Assembly: GCF_024790395.1 (NCBI RefSeq)
Contig: NZ_JAJISC010000003.1
Location: 62,001-126,000, forward strand
DNA length: 64,000 bases
Direction: 5' to 3'
DNA from: Halomonas dongshanensis
GTDB taxonomy: Bacteria; Pseudomonadota; Gammaproteobacteria; Pseudomonadales; Halomonadaceae
Shown: one piece after another, positions 24,736 through 33,741 of the stretch
Numbering within the stretch: the stretch's first letter is position 1
How the letters are laid out: each line of letters opens with the position of its first letter
Notes under the pieces: generated by a model
The model's database searches: none
Told to the model about the DNA's origin: nothing
Seen by the model: the letters and a program-made list of their open reading frames with translations, nothing else
Program-made: the position numbers and the translations under genes

Positions 24736-27700
24736 ATGCATTACGTTGCGATTGAAGAGAGTCGGCAAGATCTGTTGAAGCAGCTTCAGGAGCGCTTGCA
24801 TGCGCGCTTGGAGCCTGCGCGTGCGGAGGCGATAGACGCTTTTGCCAGGCAGTTCTACGCGACGGTGCCCATCGAGGACCTCGTCGATCGCCGCCTGGAC
24901 GATCTCTACGGCGCCACGCTCTCTATCTGGCAGTTTTTGCTCCACCACGACAGCGACAAACCCAAGGTTCGCGTCTTCAACCCCGATTTCTCCGAGCACG
25001 GCTGGCAGTCGGCGCACACCTTCGTGGCCGTGTTGCACGAAGACATGCCGTTTCTGGTCGACTCGGTGCGCATCGAGCTCAACCGCCGTGGCCTTACCGT
25101 CCACGCCATCCAGAATACGGTGCTAGCGGTTGCGCGTAACGGCCAGCACCACCTCGAGCGGATTGGCTCGCCGCGCGACGAGAACGCGCCGGAAGGGCGC
25201 GAGTCGCTGATCGTCATCGAGGTGGATCGACGTACCGATCCCGATTTTCTGCACAAGATCGAGCGCAACCTTCACGACGTGCTGCGCGACGTACGCACTG
25301 CCGTTGCCGATTTCGACCCCATGTGCGGGCGTATCACCGAATCGATCCAGGAGCTGGAGAAGAACTGCCCGCCGCAGATCGACCCCGACGACCACGAAGA
25401 GGCCATCGCCTTCCTCGAGTGGCTGCTCAAGGACAACTTCACCTTCCTGGGCTACGACGAGTATCACCTGGTCGATGGCCGACTGAAGCGCGACCCTGAC
25501 AGCCTGCTTGGCGTATTCCGCCTCGATCAGCCGCGCTATCAAGAGCGTATTCGCACCGAAGAGGGCGTTGACGAGCAAAACGGCTATGTTCTGGTGCCGC
25601 AGCTTCTTTCTTTCGCCAAGAGCGCCCACCATTCGCGGGTGCATCGGCCGACTTACCCGGACTACATCACCGTCGACCGCTACGATGACGACGGCAACGT
25701 GATCGGCGAGCGCCGCTTCTTTGGGCTTTTTACCTCCACGGTCTATAACGAGTCACCGCGCAACATTCCGCTATTGCGGCGTAAGCTGAAAGCCGTCACC
25801 GATATTGCCGGCTTCAGCCCTCAAGGCCACAACGGCAAGCAGCTTTTGCAGGTGCTCGAGGTCTACCCGCGCGATGATCTGTTCCAGATCAGCACCGACG
25901 CGCTGGCCAAAACGGCGTTAGGCATTCTCAACATTCGCGAGCGGCGCCAGGTACGGTTGTTCATCCGTGCGGATATCAGCGGTAAGTTCTACTCCTGCCT
26001 CGTTTTCGTTCCGCGTGACGTCTTCTCGACCGATCTGCGCCAGCGCATTCAGAACATGCTGTGCGACGAGATGGACGCCCACTTCGGTGACTTCAACACC
26101 TATCTTTCCGAGTCGGTGCTCGCGCGTATCCAGCTCATCTTGCGCTTCAATGGCGATACGCCCAGTGACTTCGACGTCAAGCGCCTGGAGGCCAAGGTGG
26201 CACGCTTGTCGCGCAGCTGGCGCGACGAGCTCCAAGAGGCGATGACCGAAGGCTTCGGCGAAGAGCAGGCCAATCTGCTGATGGATCAGTTCCGCGAGGC
26301 GTTCTCGACCAGCTACCGCGAAGACTATACCGCCCGCACGGCGGTCTACGACATCCAGAAGCTGCAAGAGCTCGATAGCGGCGACAACTTGGCGCTCTCG
26401 CTCTATCGTCCTCTGGAGGACAGCGCCAGCGGTCTCAACCTGAAACTTTTCCATGGCGACGGTCAGATTCCGCTCTCTGACGTGCTGCCGATGATGGAAA
26501 ATCTCGGCCTGCGGGTGATCGGCGAGCGCCCCTACGAGCTCGACGCCCAGGGCAAGCACTACTGGATTCACGACTTCGAGCTCGAACACTACGGCAGCGA
26601 AGTGAGCCTGAGCGAAATGCGCGATGGCTTCACCGAGGCGTTCAAGCGTATCTGGGCGGGTGAGGCCGATAACGACGCCTTCAACCGGCTGATCATCGGC
26701 GCCGGCCTCGACTGGCGCGAGGTCGCCATGCTGCGCGGCTATGCGCGCTACTTGAAGCAAATCCGCTTTGGCATGTCGCAGGACTACATCGCCGCGACGC
26801 TGGCCAACTATCCCGAGATCACCCAAGCGCTGGTGGCGCTGTTCCGCCTGCGCTTCGATCCCAAGCGCGAGTCGCGCGACACCCGCGAGTGTTTGGCCAC
26901 GCTCAACGAGCAGCTCGAAGGGGTGGCAAGCCTTAGCGACGACCAGCTTCTGCGCCGCTTCATGGAGCTGATTCAGGCAACGCTGCGTACCAACTACTAC
27001 CAGCGCACGCCGGAAGGGCGCGCCAAAGACTACATCGCCTTCAAGCTCGAACCCTCCAAAGTTACCGGCATGCCCAAGCCGCGCCCGGCGTATGAGATCT
27101 TCGTTTGCTCACCGCGCGTCGAAGGGGTGCACCTGCGCGGCGGTAAGGTTGCGCGTGGCGGCCTGCGCTGGTCGGATCGCCATGAGGATTTCCGTACTGA
27201 AGTGCTGGGCTTGGTGAAAGCGCAGCAGGTGAAGAATGCGGTCATCGTGCCGGTGGGCGCCAAGGGCGGTTTCGTGTGCAAGCGTATGCCCGAAAACCCC
27301 GATCGCGAAACCCAGCAGCAAGAGGGGATCGCCTGTTACAAGATATTCATTCGTGCGCTTCTGGACGTCACCGATAACCTCGTCGGCGGCGACGTGGTGC
27401 CGCCGCAAGACGTCGTGCGCCACGACGATAACGACCCCTACCTGGTGGTTGCCGCTGATAAGGGCACGGCAACCTTCTCCGATATCGCCAACGCCATCTC
27501 GCTCGAGTATGGCCACTGGCTGGGCGATGCTTTTGCGTCGGGCGGCGCCAACGGCTACGACCATAAGAAGATGGGGATCACCGCGCGCGGTGCGTGGGAG
27601 TCGGTCAAGCGTCACTTCAGAAGCTTCGGTATCGACACCCAAGCGCAGCCCTTCAGCGTGGTCGGCATTGGCGACATGGGCGGCGACGTCTTCGGCAACG

Positions 27701-29559
27701 GTATGCTGCTCTCCGACAAGATCCAACTGGTGGGAGCGTTCAACCACCTGCACATCTTCGTCGACCCCAACCCCGACGATACCGAGGCCGCCTTCGCCGA
27801 GCGTCAGCGCCTCTTCGACATGCCGCGTTCGAGCTGGGAGGACTACCGCGCCGAGCTCATCTCCGAAGGCGGCGGTATCTTCCCGCGCAGCGCCAAGTCG
27901 ATCGCCATCACGCCGCAGATGCAGGAGCGCTTCGGTATCAGCGAAAGCCGTCTTTCGCCCAACGAGCTGATTCGCGCCATGCTGGTTTCTCAGGTCGATT
28001 TGATCTGGAACGGCGGTATCGGTACCTATGTCAAGGCTAGCAGCGAAACCGACGCTGACGTGGGCGACAAGGCCAACGATGCGCTGCGCATCAACGGTTG
28101 TGACCTGCGCTGCCGCGTGGTGGGTGAGGGCGGTAACCTCGGTCTGACCCAGCGTGGGCGCATGGAGGCCGCTGCCCAAGGCGTGCGCGTCTACACCGAC
28201 TTCATCGATAACGCCGGCGGGGTCAACTGCTCCGATCACGAGGTCAACATCAAGATCCTGATCGACGAAGTGGTCAAACGCGGCGACATGACCGAGAAGC
28301 AGCGCAACCAACTGCTCGCCGACATGACCGATGAAGTGGCTGAGCTGGTGATTCTCGACAACTACCGCCAGACCCAGGCGTTGGATCTCTCCGAGCGCCT
28401 TTCGCACCAGGGAATCGGGCCCTATCGCCGCTTCATTAGCGAGCTGGCCACAGCCGGGCAGATCGACCGTGAGCTCGAGTTCTTGCCTAGCGACGACGAG
28501 CTCAAAGAGCGCGCCGGTAGCGGGCAGGGTATGAGCTTGCCGGAGCTTTCGGTACTGATCTCTTACGCCAAGAGCACGCTCAAAGGCGATCTGATCAACT
28601 CCGACGTGCCCGACGATAGCTACGTGCATCGTCACCTGGAGCGCCTGTTCCCGAGTGTGCTTGTCGAGCACTATCAAGAGGAGATGTACGAGCACCGGCT
28701 GAAGCGCGAGATCGTCGCCACGCAGTTGGCCAATGATCTGGTGGATCACATGGGTATCGTCTTCGTACGCCGCCTGATCGACTCAACCGGCGCTGGCCGT
28801 GCCGAGATCGCCCGCGCCTACGTGATGGCGCGCGATAGCTTCAACATGCCTGCGCTCTGGTCCGAGCTCGAAGCGTTGGACAACCAGGTGCCGAGCGACA
28901 TCCAGTACCGCATGATGCTCGATTTGATGCGCCTGATTCGCCGCGCCACGCGCTGGTTCCTGCGCCAGCACCTCAATACGTCGACGCAGGACGCCATCGA
29001 GTACTTCGGCCCGCGTCTGACCCAGCTACAGGAAAGCATGGACGAGATGCTCAGCGGCGACGAGCTGGCCACTTGGCACGCACGGCGCGACGAATTCATT
29101 GATGCGGGCGTGCCCGAGGCGCTTGCCGCGACCATTGCTGCTGCGCCCAGCCTCTATGCTGGCCTTGGCATCATTCAAGCCGCTCGCATTACCAACGAGA
29201 AGCCCCAGCGCGTTGCAGAGGTCTTCTACGAGGTCGGCAACCGCCTGGAGCTGCCCTGGATGGTTCAGCAGGTCACTCAACTCGAAGTACGCGACAGCTG
29301 GCAGGCCCAGGCGCGGGAAACCTTCCGCGACGATATCGACCGCCAGCAGCTCGCGCTCACTACGAGCGTGCTGAAGAACGACGCCGGTAGCCGCTCGACC
29401 GAAGAGCGCGTCCAACAGTGGCTCGACGCCCACTCCGCTCTTCACGAGCGCTGGCGCCGCCTCATCGACGAGGTCAGCAACGGCCACGAAACCAGCTTCG
29501 CGCTCTTCGCCGTCGCCATCCGCGAGCTCATGGGACTTGCCGAGAGTGACGTGGAGTAA
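24736..29559 (+). CDS. gdhB: NAD-specific glutamate dehydrogenase, 180-kDa class
   Basis: Converts glutamate to 2-oxoglutarate and ammonia, mainly for catabolism. At 1607 residues this is the large GDH class known from Streptomyces and Pseudomonas (about 1620). The N-terminal 700 residues hold ACT-like regulatory modules; the catalytic region includes GGKVARGGLRWSDRHEDFRT near 799-818 and VPVGAKGGF near 838-846 with the catalytic lysine. The dinucleotide-binding part follows (GIGDMGGDVFGNGML near 977-991). I use the ATG at 24736 with GAGG 7 bases upstream. It is monocistronic, with its own terminator. The Pseudomonas enzyme is allosterically controlled by arginine and citrate; that is not visible in sequence. 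Confidence 0.96.
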   Translation: MHYVAIEESRQDLLKQLQERLHARLEPARAEAIDAFARQFYATVPIEDLVDRRLDDLYGATLSIWQFLLHHDSDKPKVRVFNPDFSEHGWQSAHTFVAVLHEDMPFLVDSVRIELNRRGLTVHAIQNTVLAVARNGQHHLERIGSPRDENAPEGRESLIVIEVDRRTDPDFLHKIERNLHDVLRDVRTAVADFDPMCGRITESIQELEKNCPPQIDPDDHEEAIAFLEWLLKDNFTFLGYDEYHLVDGRLKRDPDSLLGVFRLDQPRYQERIRTEEGVDEQNGYVLVPQLLSFAKSAHHSRVHRPTYPDYITVDRYDDDGNVIGERRFFGLFTSTVYNESPRNIPLLRRKLKAVTDIAGFSPQGHNGKQLLQVLEVYPRDDLFQISTDALAKTALGILNIRERRQVRLFIRADISGKFYSCLVFVPRDVFSTDLRQRIQNMLCDEMDAHFGDFNTYLSESVLARIQLILRFNGDTPSDFDVKRLEAKVARLSRSWRDELQEAMTEGFGEEQANLLMDQFREAFSTSYREDYTARTAVYDIQKLQELDSGDNLALSLYRPLEDSASGLNLKLFHGDGQIPLSDVLPMMENLGLRVIGERPYELDAQGKHYWIHDFELEHYGSEVSLSEMRDGFTEAFKRIWAGEADNDAFNRLIIGAGLDWREVAMLRGYARYLKQIRFGMSQDYIAATLANYPEITQALVALFRLRFDPKRESRDTRECLATLNEQLEGVASLSDDQLLRRFMELIQATLRTNYYQRTPEGRAKDYIAFKLEPSKVTGMPKPRPAYEIFVCSPRVEGVHLRGGKVARGGLRWSDRHEDFRTEVLGLVKAQQVKNAVIVPVGAKGGFVCKRMPENPDRETQQQEGIACYKIFIRALLDVTDNLVGGDVVPPQDVVRHDDNDPYLVVAADKGTATFSDIANAISLEYGHWLGDAFASGGANGYDHKKMGITARGAWESVKRHFRSFGIDTQAQPFSVVGIGDMGGDVFGNGMLLSDKIQLVGAFNHLHIFVDPNPDDTEAAFAERQRLFDMPRSSWEDYRAELISEGGGIFPRSAKSIAITPQMQERFGISESRLSPNELIRAMLVSQVDLIWNGGIGTYVKASSETDADVGDKANDALRINGCDLRCRVVGEGGNLGLTQRGRMEAAAQGVRVYTDFIDNAGGVNCSDHEVNIKILIDEVVKRGDMTEKQRNQLLADMTDEVAELVILDNYRQTQALDLSERLSHQGIGPYRRFISELATAGQIDRELEFLPSDDELKERAGSGQGMSLPELSVLISYAKSTLKGDLINSDVPDDSYVHRHLERLFPSVLVEHYQEEMYEHRLKREIVATQLANDLVDHMGIVFVRRLIDSTGAGRAEIARAYVMARDSFNMPALWSELEALDNQVPSDIQYRMMLDLMRLIRRATRWFLRQHLNTSTQDAIEYFGPRLTQLQESMDEMLSGDELATWHARRDEFIDAGVPEALAATIAAAPSLYAGLGIIQAARITNEKPQRVAEVFYEVGNRLELPWMVQQVTQLEVRDSWQAQARETFRDDIDRQQLALTTSVLKNDAGSRSTEERVQQWLDAHSALHERWRRLIDEVSNGHETSFALFAVAIRELMGLAESDVE

Positions 29560-29593
29560 CGTTAAGGTCAGATAAACGCGCTACCTCGATGGT

Positions 29594-29628
29594 CGCCCTC
29601 CCACGTCTGCTGACGGGGAGGGCGTTTT
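29594..29628 (+). terminator. Terminator of gdhB
   Basis: A 9-bp stem CGCCCTCCC/GGGAGGGCG with a 13-base loop, followed by TTTTACTTT, 34 bases after the stop. Confidence 0.85.
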
Positions 29629-29669
29629 ACTTTGGAAGTATCGGGACTTTAGAAGTGCCGGGAAGAGGT

Positions 29670-29933
29670 CTACCCGTGCTCGCGAATGTACTGTTTAAGC
29701 GCTTGATCGATACGACGCTGCCAGCCATCCCCTTGCTGCTTGAAGTGGTCGATCACATCCGGTGAAAGTCGGATCGACGTTTTGACTTTGGTCGGCGCTT
29801 GCTGTTTACCGCGTTGCCCAATGCTACGCTGGAGCGAAGTAGGCAAAACCTCCGCCATACGACGCATGTCTTTTACGTCGTCATCGTTTAGCTCGCGGAC
29901 TTCGCCATCCTTACTCGTGAGTTGCGTTGTCAT
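29670..29933 (-). CDS. brnA: BrnA-family antitoxin
   Basis: An 87-residue protein whose C-terminal half KVKTSIRLSPDVIDHFKQQG followed by a WQRRIDQALKQYI helix is a ribbon-helix-helix-type DNA-binding and dimerisation module, while the N-terminal half holds the toxin-binding region. In the BrnTA family the antitoxin neutralises BrnT and represses its own operon. It overlaps the end of the BrnT gene by 23 bases in another frame, the usual arrangement for tight coupling. The location between gdhB and a damaged transport locus suggests an acquired module, but that is inference. Confidence 0.88.
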   Translation of the reverse strand: MTTQLTSKDGEVRELNDDDVKDMRRMAEVLPTSLQRSIGQRGKQQAPTKVKTSIRLSPDVIDHFKQQGDGWQRRIDQALKQYIREHG

Positions 29934-30186
29934 AGCGGCGTACCTCGCGTGAATTAGCCTTTCTCAAACTGATGACCCGAATGCCTCCTTCGATAGGCGT
30001 AAAGCACACGACATGGACGCGTTTACCTATCCTACCAGGCGCCACAAAACGCCTCTCGGGATAGGCAAAACGGTCGTCTTCTGCCAGTAGCGCGTCCTCC
30101 CAGTCGAACTGCTCCACGACGCTAAAAGGGAGCCCGCGATCCTTGGCGTTGCGTGCACTTTTATTGGGATCGAAGTCGATGATCAT
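29911..30186 (-). CDS. brnT: BrnT-family ribonuclease toxin
   Basis: A 91-residue protein of the BrnT family, which has a RelE-like fold and cuts RNA when freed from BrnA. Typical family marks are FDPNKSARNAKDRGLPF at the N-terminus (the xxDxxKxxxNxxKHGxxF pattern), ERRFVAPG in the middle and RVISLRKANSREVRRYD at the end, the basic strand and helix thought to act in catalysis. A good -35/-10 pair ends only 6 bases before the ATG, so the message may be almost leaderless. Toxin before antitoxin is the normal order for this family. Confidence 0.9.
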   Translation of the reverse strand: MIIDFDPNKSARNAKDRGLPFSVVEQFDWEDALLAEDDRFAYPERRFVAPGRIGKRVHVVCFTPIEGGIRVISLRKANSREVRRYDNATHE

Positions 30187-30192
30187 TGCCTT

Positions 30193-30221
30193 ATTGTATG
30201 GACAAAAAAAGGCATTGGAAA
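30193..30221 (-). promoter_or_regulatory. Promoter of brnTA
   Basis: On the minus strand TTTCCA, a 17-base spacer and TACAAT form a sigma-70-type pair. The -10 ends 6 bases before the brnT start codon, placing the expected transcription start at or next to the ATG. Confidence 0.6.
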
Positions 30222-30232
30222 GATCCCTTGGA

Positions 30233-30957
30233 TCACGCCTCAGGCAGCGGCTGCAAAATCTCCAACTCTTTCATATTGTCGATTTCACGGTAAATCTCGT
30301 CGCAAAAGGCGCGCGCAACGAGGCTTAAAGGGCGACTTTTGGAAGTCAGTAGGGCGATTTCCCAATCGATGCTGGGTTCAAGCGGCTTGGAGACGACGTT
30401 GGTTCCCTGGAACAACAGCTCCGCCGTAGGATCAATGATGGCAATGCCGAGGTCTCGATCTACCAGCGCGCAGACGCTGCGTAAATGGCGCAGCTCCGCT
30501 GCAATATGGCGTTTGATATCGATGGACTGAAGCAGGTAATCCACCCGTGCGCGCAAGGGGCTATCGGCCGTGAGCTCGACGAAGGTTTGGTTTTGTAGCT
30601 GGCGTAGCGGCACGCTGCTCGCTTTGGCCAGCGGGTGATGGCGGTGCATGATGCAACGCGCGGTACACAGCGCCAGCCGCGTCATGGTGGCGCCGTAGCT
30701 TTCGGCTTCCAGGGTAATACCCAAGGCAAGGTCGCAGGTGTTGTTATCGATCATCTTCAACAATTCGTGCAGCCCGGCGTCGATGACCCGTACCCGTACC
30801 TGCGGATGCTGCTCCTTGAAGCGCTTGATCACGTCGAGCAGGAAGGTATCGCAGAAGATGGGCTGCGCAGCGATGACCACGGTGCCGATCTGATTGTTGG
30901 CGATGGCTTCGGCTTCTTTTTGGGTGTCACGAACGCTCGCCATCAGGCGCAGCACGC
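30233..30957 (-). pseudogene. LysR-type regulator lacking its DNA-binding domain
   Basis: The 240 readable residues are the linker helix end and full effector-binding domain of a LysR-type regulator: VLRLMASVRDTQKEAEAIAN, then IGTVVIAAQP, FCDTFLLDVIKRFKEQHPQV and the alternating Rossmann-like halves. A normal LysR protein has about 300 residues; the first 60-70, including the whole helix-turn-helix, are missing. The only start is an in-frame GTG at 30955 without a ribosome site. The break lies against the equally truncated binding-protein gene on the other strand. It most likely once controlled that transport operon. A functional truncated product is possible but unlikely. Confidence 0.8.
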
Positions 30958-31653
30958 GTGGGCATGGCGCTCTCTCCGGCAGTCAACGAAAACAGCAGCG
31001 TAGGCTGGGACGAATACACCTTTTTGAGCCCCATCGAAGCCACGCCGATGATTCTTGCCGTGGGCAAAGATTCACCCTATGAGAGCGTCGAGGCGCTGCT
31101 GGAAGGCATCGAAGAGAGCAATGGCGCGATGAGCTATGCCGCCTCCGGCGCCACGGCCATCGATGGCTTCACCGTACAGGCGCTGTTAGCCGATGCGGAT
31201 ATGGACCCGCTTACGGCCGCGACCGTGATTCCCTACCGTGGCGGCGGTGAGCTAGCGACGGCGCTTTTAGGCGGGCACGTCGATTTTCTCGCCATCGCCG
31301 CGGCCTCGCTGATGCCGCATATCGAAAGCGGTGATATGCGCCCTCTAATGGTCTATTCACCCGAGCGTATGGAGGCTCTGCCGGATGTGCCGACTGCCGA
31401 AGAGCTTGGCTATGAGTTGGCGGGGCAGGTCATCGGCTGGAGCGCGCTCTATGGTCCGCCCGACTTGCCCGAAGAGGTGGTAGCCAAGTGGGACGAGGTG
31501 CTCGAAGGCGTGGCGCAAAGCGAAGGCTGGCTCAAACGCGCCGAGGATCGCGGTTCGGTCTCTACCATCGGCAGCGTCGATATGACCACTTACGCCCAGG
31601 AGCAGTATGAGTTCTACCGTGAACTGGCAGAATCCTTTGGCTACCTGCAGTAA
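30958..31653 (+). pseudogene. Tripartite tricarboxylate transporter binding protein (TctC/Bug), 5'-truncated
   Basis: The 231 residues match the later two thirds of a TctC/Bug periplasmic binding protein: TFLSPIEATPMILAVGKDSP, a GGGELATALLGGHVDFLA segment, MRPLMVYSPERMEALPDVPT and a C-terminal YAQEQYEFYRELAESFG helix. The family has about 320 residues with a signal peptide; both the signal peptide and roughly the first 90 residues are gone. The frame opens directly at the LysR break, with GTG 30958 or ATG 30964 as possible starts but no ribosome site. Without export the protein cannot serve the downstream permease. The permease genes that follow are intact. Confidence 0.8.
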
Positions 31654-31708
31654 GCAAGCAATCCCAACGGTGGCGTAAAGCAGGCGTGAAAAAAGGGGAG
31701 AAGAAGCC

Positions 31709-32215
31709 ATGGGCGTATGGCGCGGCGCGTGCGTTGCCGTTTTGTTTGGCATCGTGCTCTTGGTATTGATTCCGGTCTATGTACCTCGGCCAAGCTTTAT
31801 TCCGGGCTTCGCTCCCCCGCCAGACATGTGGCCGCGTACGGTGTCGGGTCTTGGGCTGGCGCTGGGGCTTTTGCTCGTCGCGCTTTCATTTTCCAAGCGC
31901 GCCGAAGCGATCGCCGATCCCGAGTCAGCGTCGGTTCTGCGCGGTGAGGCGCCTAAGGCGACGCTACTGTTGCGCTTTGCACTCGCCGTAGCGGCCTTCG
32001 TGCTCTACGCCCTGCTGGTTCCCTTTCTGGGGTTTCTGCTCACCAGCATCTTGATGCTGCTGCTGATGCTCGCCATGACCGGCTACGCCCGTGCGCGCTT
32101 GCCGGTTTCGCTTGCACTCGCGATTGGGCTGCCTGTGGCGCTGTTTTTCTTCTTCTCCAGCGCGCTGCGTACGCGCTTTCCCGTAGGTAGTCTGCTTCGC
32201 GCGCTGGGCTTCTAG
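31709..32215 (+). CDS. tctB: Tripartite tricarboxylate transporter, small membrane subunit TctB
   Basis: A 168-residue protein with four hydrophobic segments (about 8-25, 40-57, 85-125 as two, and 135-155), the pattern of TctB. The loop after the first segment has the PGFAPPPDMWPRTVSG motif common in the family. GGGGAGAAGAAGCC precedes the ATG. It lies between the damaged binding-protein gene (gap 55 bases) and tctA (gap 25 bases). The transported acid cannot be told from sequence. Confidence 0.85.
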   Translation: MGVWRGACVAVLFGIVLLVLIPVYVPRPSFIPGFAPPPDMWPRTVSGLGLALGLLLVALSFSKRAEAIADPESASVLRGEAPKATLLLRFALAVAAFVLYALLVPFLGFLLTSILMLLLMLAMTGYARARLPVSLALAIGLPVALFFFFSSALRTRFPVGSLLRALGF

Positions 32216-32240
32216 AGCCACCACACCAGGAACGATCACC

Positions 32241-33713
32241 ATGTTGCACGACTTGTTGATGGCTTTTCAGGCCGTCGCGACGATCGAGAATTTTCTGATC
32301 ATGGCGGCGGGTATCTGGGGCGGCGTGATCATCGGTGCCATTCCCGGCATGACCGGTACCATGGCGGTAACGCTGGCGCTGCCCTTTACGTTCTACATGC
32401 AGCCGATCCCAAGTATTTTGCTGTTGGTAGCGCTCTATAAGGGCTCGACCTATGGCGGTTCGGTCTCTGCCATTTTGATCAAGACGCCGGGTACCGCCTC
32501 GGCCGCGTGTACCACTCTCGATGGCTACCCCTTGGCGCAGCAGGGCAAGGCGGGTAAGGCGTTGAACATGGCACTCTACTCCTCGTGCACCGGCGATTTC
32601 ATCTCCAATCTATCGCTGATCTTCATTGCCGCCCCTTTGGCGCTTCTCGCCCTGCGTATCGGGCCGCCTGAGTTTTTCATGCTGATGGTGTTTGCCTTGA
32701 CCACGGTCGCCGGTGTATCGGGGCGCTCGCTGCTCCTGGGGCTCGTATCGGCCTGTTTGGGGCTCTTGCTCGCCACCGTGGGTGAGGACATGTACGGCTC
32801 GTTTCGCTTCGATATCACCGTCGACATGCAGAGCGGGCTCGCCGTTGCCCCGGTGCTGATCGGCTTGTTCGCGATTCCCGAACTGCTCAAAATCATCGTC
32901 TTTCGTCACCAGCAAACCGCCAAGCCGATGCAAATGGGCGATAACCGCGTCACCCGCGAAGAGCTTAGGCGTTCGCTAAAAGCCATGCTCAAGGGGAGCG
33001 CCATTGGCGTGGTCATGGGGGCGATTCCCGGTATCGGGCCATCGGCGGCGGCGTTTTCAGCCTACGGAGAGGCGCAGCGCTCATCGAAGAATCGCGATAA
33101 CTTCGGCCACGGAGAAGTGGAGGGGATCGCGGCGTCGGAGTCGGCCAACAACGGCTGCTGCGGCTCGACGATGATTCCGCTGCTGGCGCTTGGCGTGCCG
33201 GGTGACGTCATCACCGGCGTGATGCTCGGCGCCTTCATGATTCACGGCATGACACCGGGGCCGATGATGTTCGAAACCAACCTCAACGAGATCTACATGC
33301 TCTTCATCGGCATGATGTTCTCGTCCATTTTGCTGTTCGGCGCGGGCAAGGTGACCATGCGCATGTTTTCGCATATCTCGCGCATTCCTCCCGGCATGAT
33401 GGCGCCGACCGTGTTGATCCTCTGTTTGTTCGGCATTTTCTCCATTTCCAATAGCCTCTTCGATGTCTATGTACTGCTGGCCATGGGCGTGTTCGGTTTT
33501 TTGATGTACCTGTTCGCCATACCGGCAGCGCCGTTTCTCATCGCCTTCATTTTGGGCCCGATGTTGGAGGAGAACCTGCGCCGCGCTCTGGCTCTTTCTC
33601 GGGGGGATCCCAGCATTCTGCTCTCTTCGCCGATTACCTGGCTCTTTGCGGCGCTGGCGCTGTTCGTCTTAATCATCACCATCCGCCAGCAGCTCAATAA
33701 AGCCAAACGCTGA
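32241..33713 (+). CDS. tctA: Tripartite tricarboxylate transporter, large permease TctA
   Basis: A 490-residue integral membrane protein with about twelve hydrophobic segments. The two family repeats are visible as GAIPGMTGTMAVTLALPFTF near residue 34 and GAIPGIGPSAAAFSAYGE near 255, and ASESANNGCCGSTMIPLLAL near 295 is another conserved block. It forms the sodium- or proton-driven channel that takes carboxylic acids delivered by a TctC protein. AGGAAC lies 6 bases before the ATG. The cognate binding protein next door is truncated, so the permease is probably idle or served by another binding protein. Confidence 0.92.
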   Translation: MLHDLLMAFQAVATIENFLIMAAGIWGGVIIGAIPGMTGTMAVTLALPFTFYMQPIPSILLLVALYKGSTYGGSVSAILIKTPGTASAACTTLDGYPLAQQGKAGKALNMALYSSCTGDFISNLSLIFIAAPLALLALRIGPPEFFMLMVFALTTVAGVSGRSLLLGLVSACLGLLLATVGEDMYGSFRFDITVDMQSGLAVAPVLIGLFAIPELLKIIVFRHQQTAKPMQMGDNRVTREELRRSLKAMLKGSAIGVVMGAIPGIGPSAAAFSAYGEAQRSSKNRDNFGHGEVEGIAASESANNGCCGSTMIPLLALGVPGDVITGVMLGAFMIHGMTPGPMMFETNLNEIYMLFIGMMFSSILLFGAGKVTMRMFSHISRIPPGMMAPTVLILCLFGIFSISNSLFDVYVLLAMGVFGFLMYLFAIPAAPFLIAFILGPMLEENLRRALALSRGDPSILLSSPITWLFAALALFVLIITIRQQLNKAKR

Positions 33714-33741
33714 CGCGCCACCTTTAAAAGGAGTTCATGCC

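Noticed and set aside
27109-28749. A 546-codon open frame antisense to the glutamate dehydrogenase
   Set aside because: Shadow of a well-conserved gene in a GC-rich genome; the translation is low-complexity Val/Gly/Leu/His-rich and has no recognisable domain.
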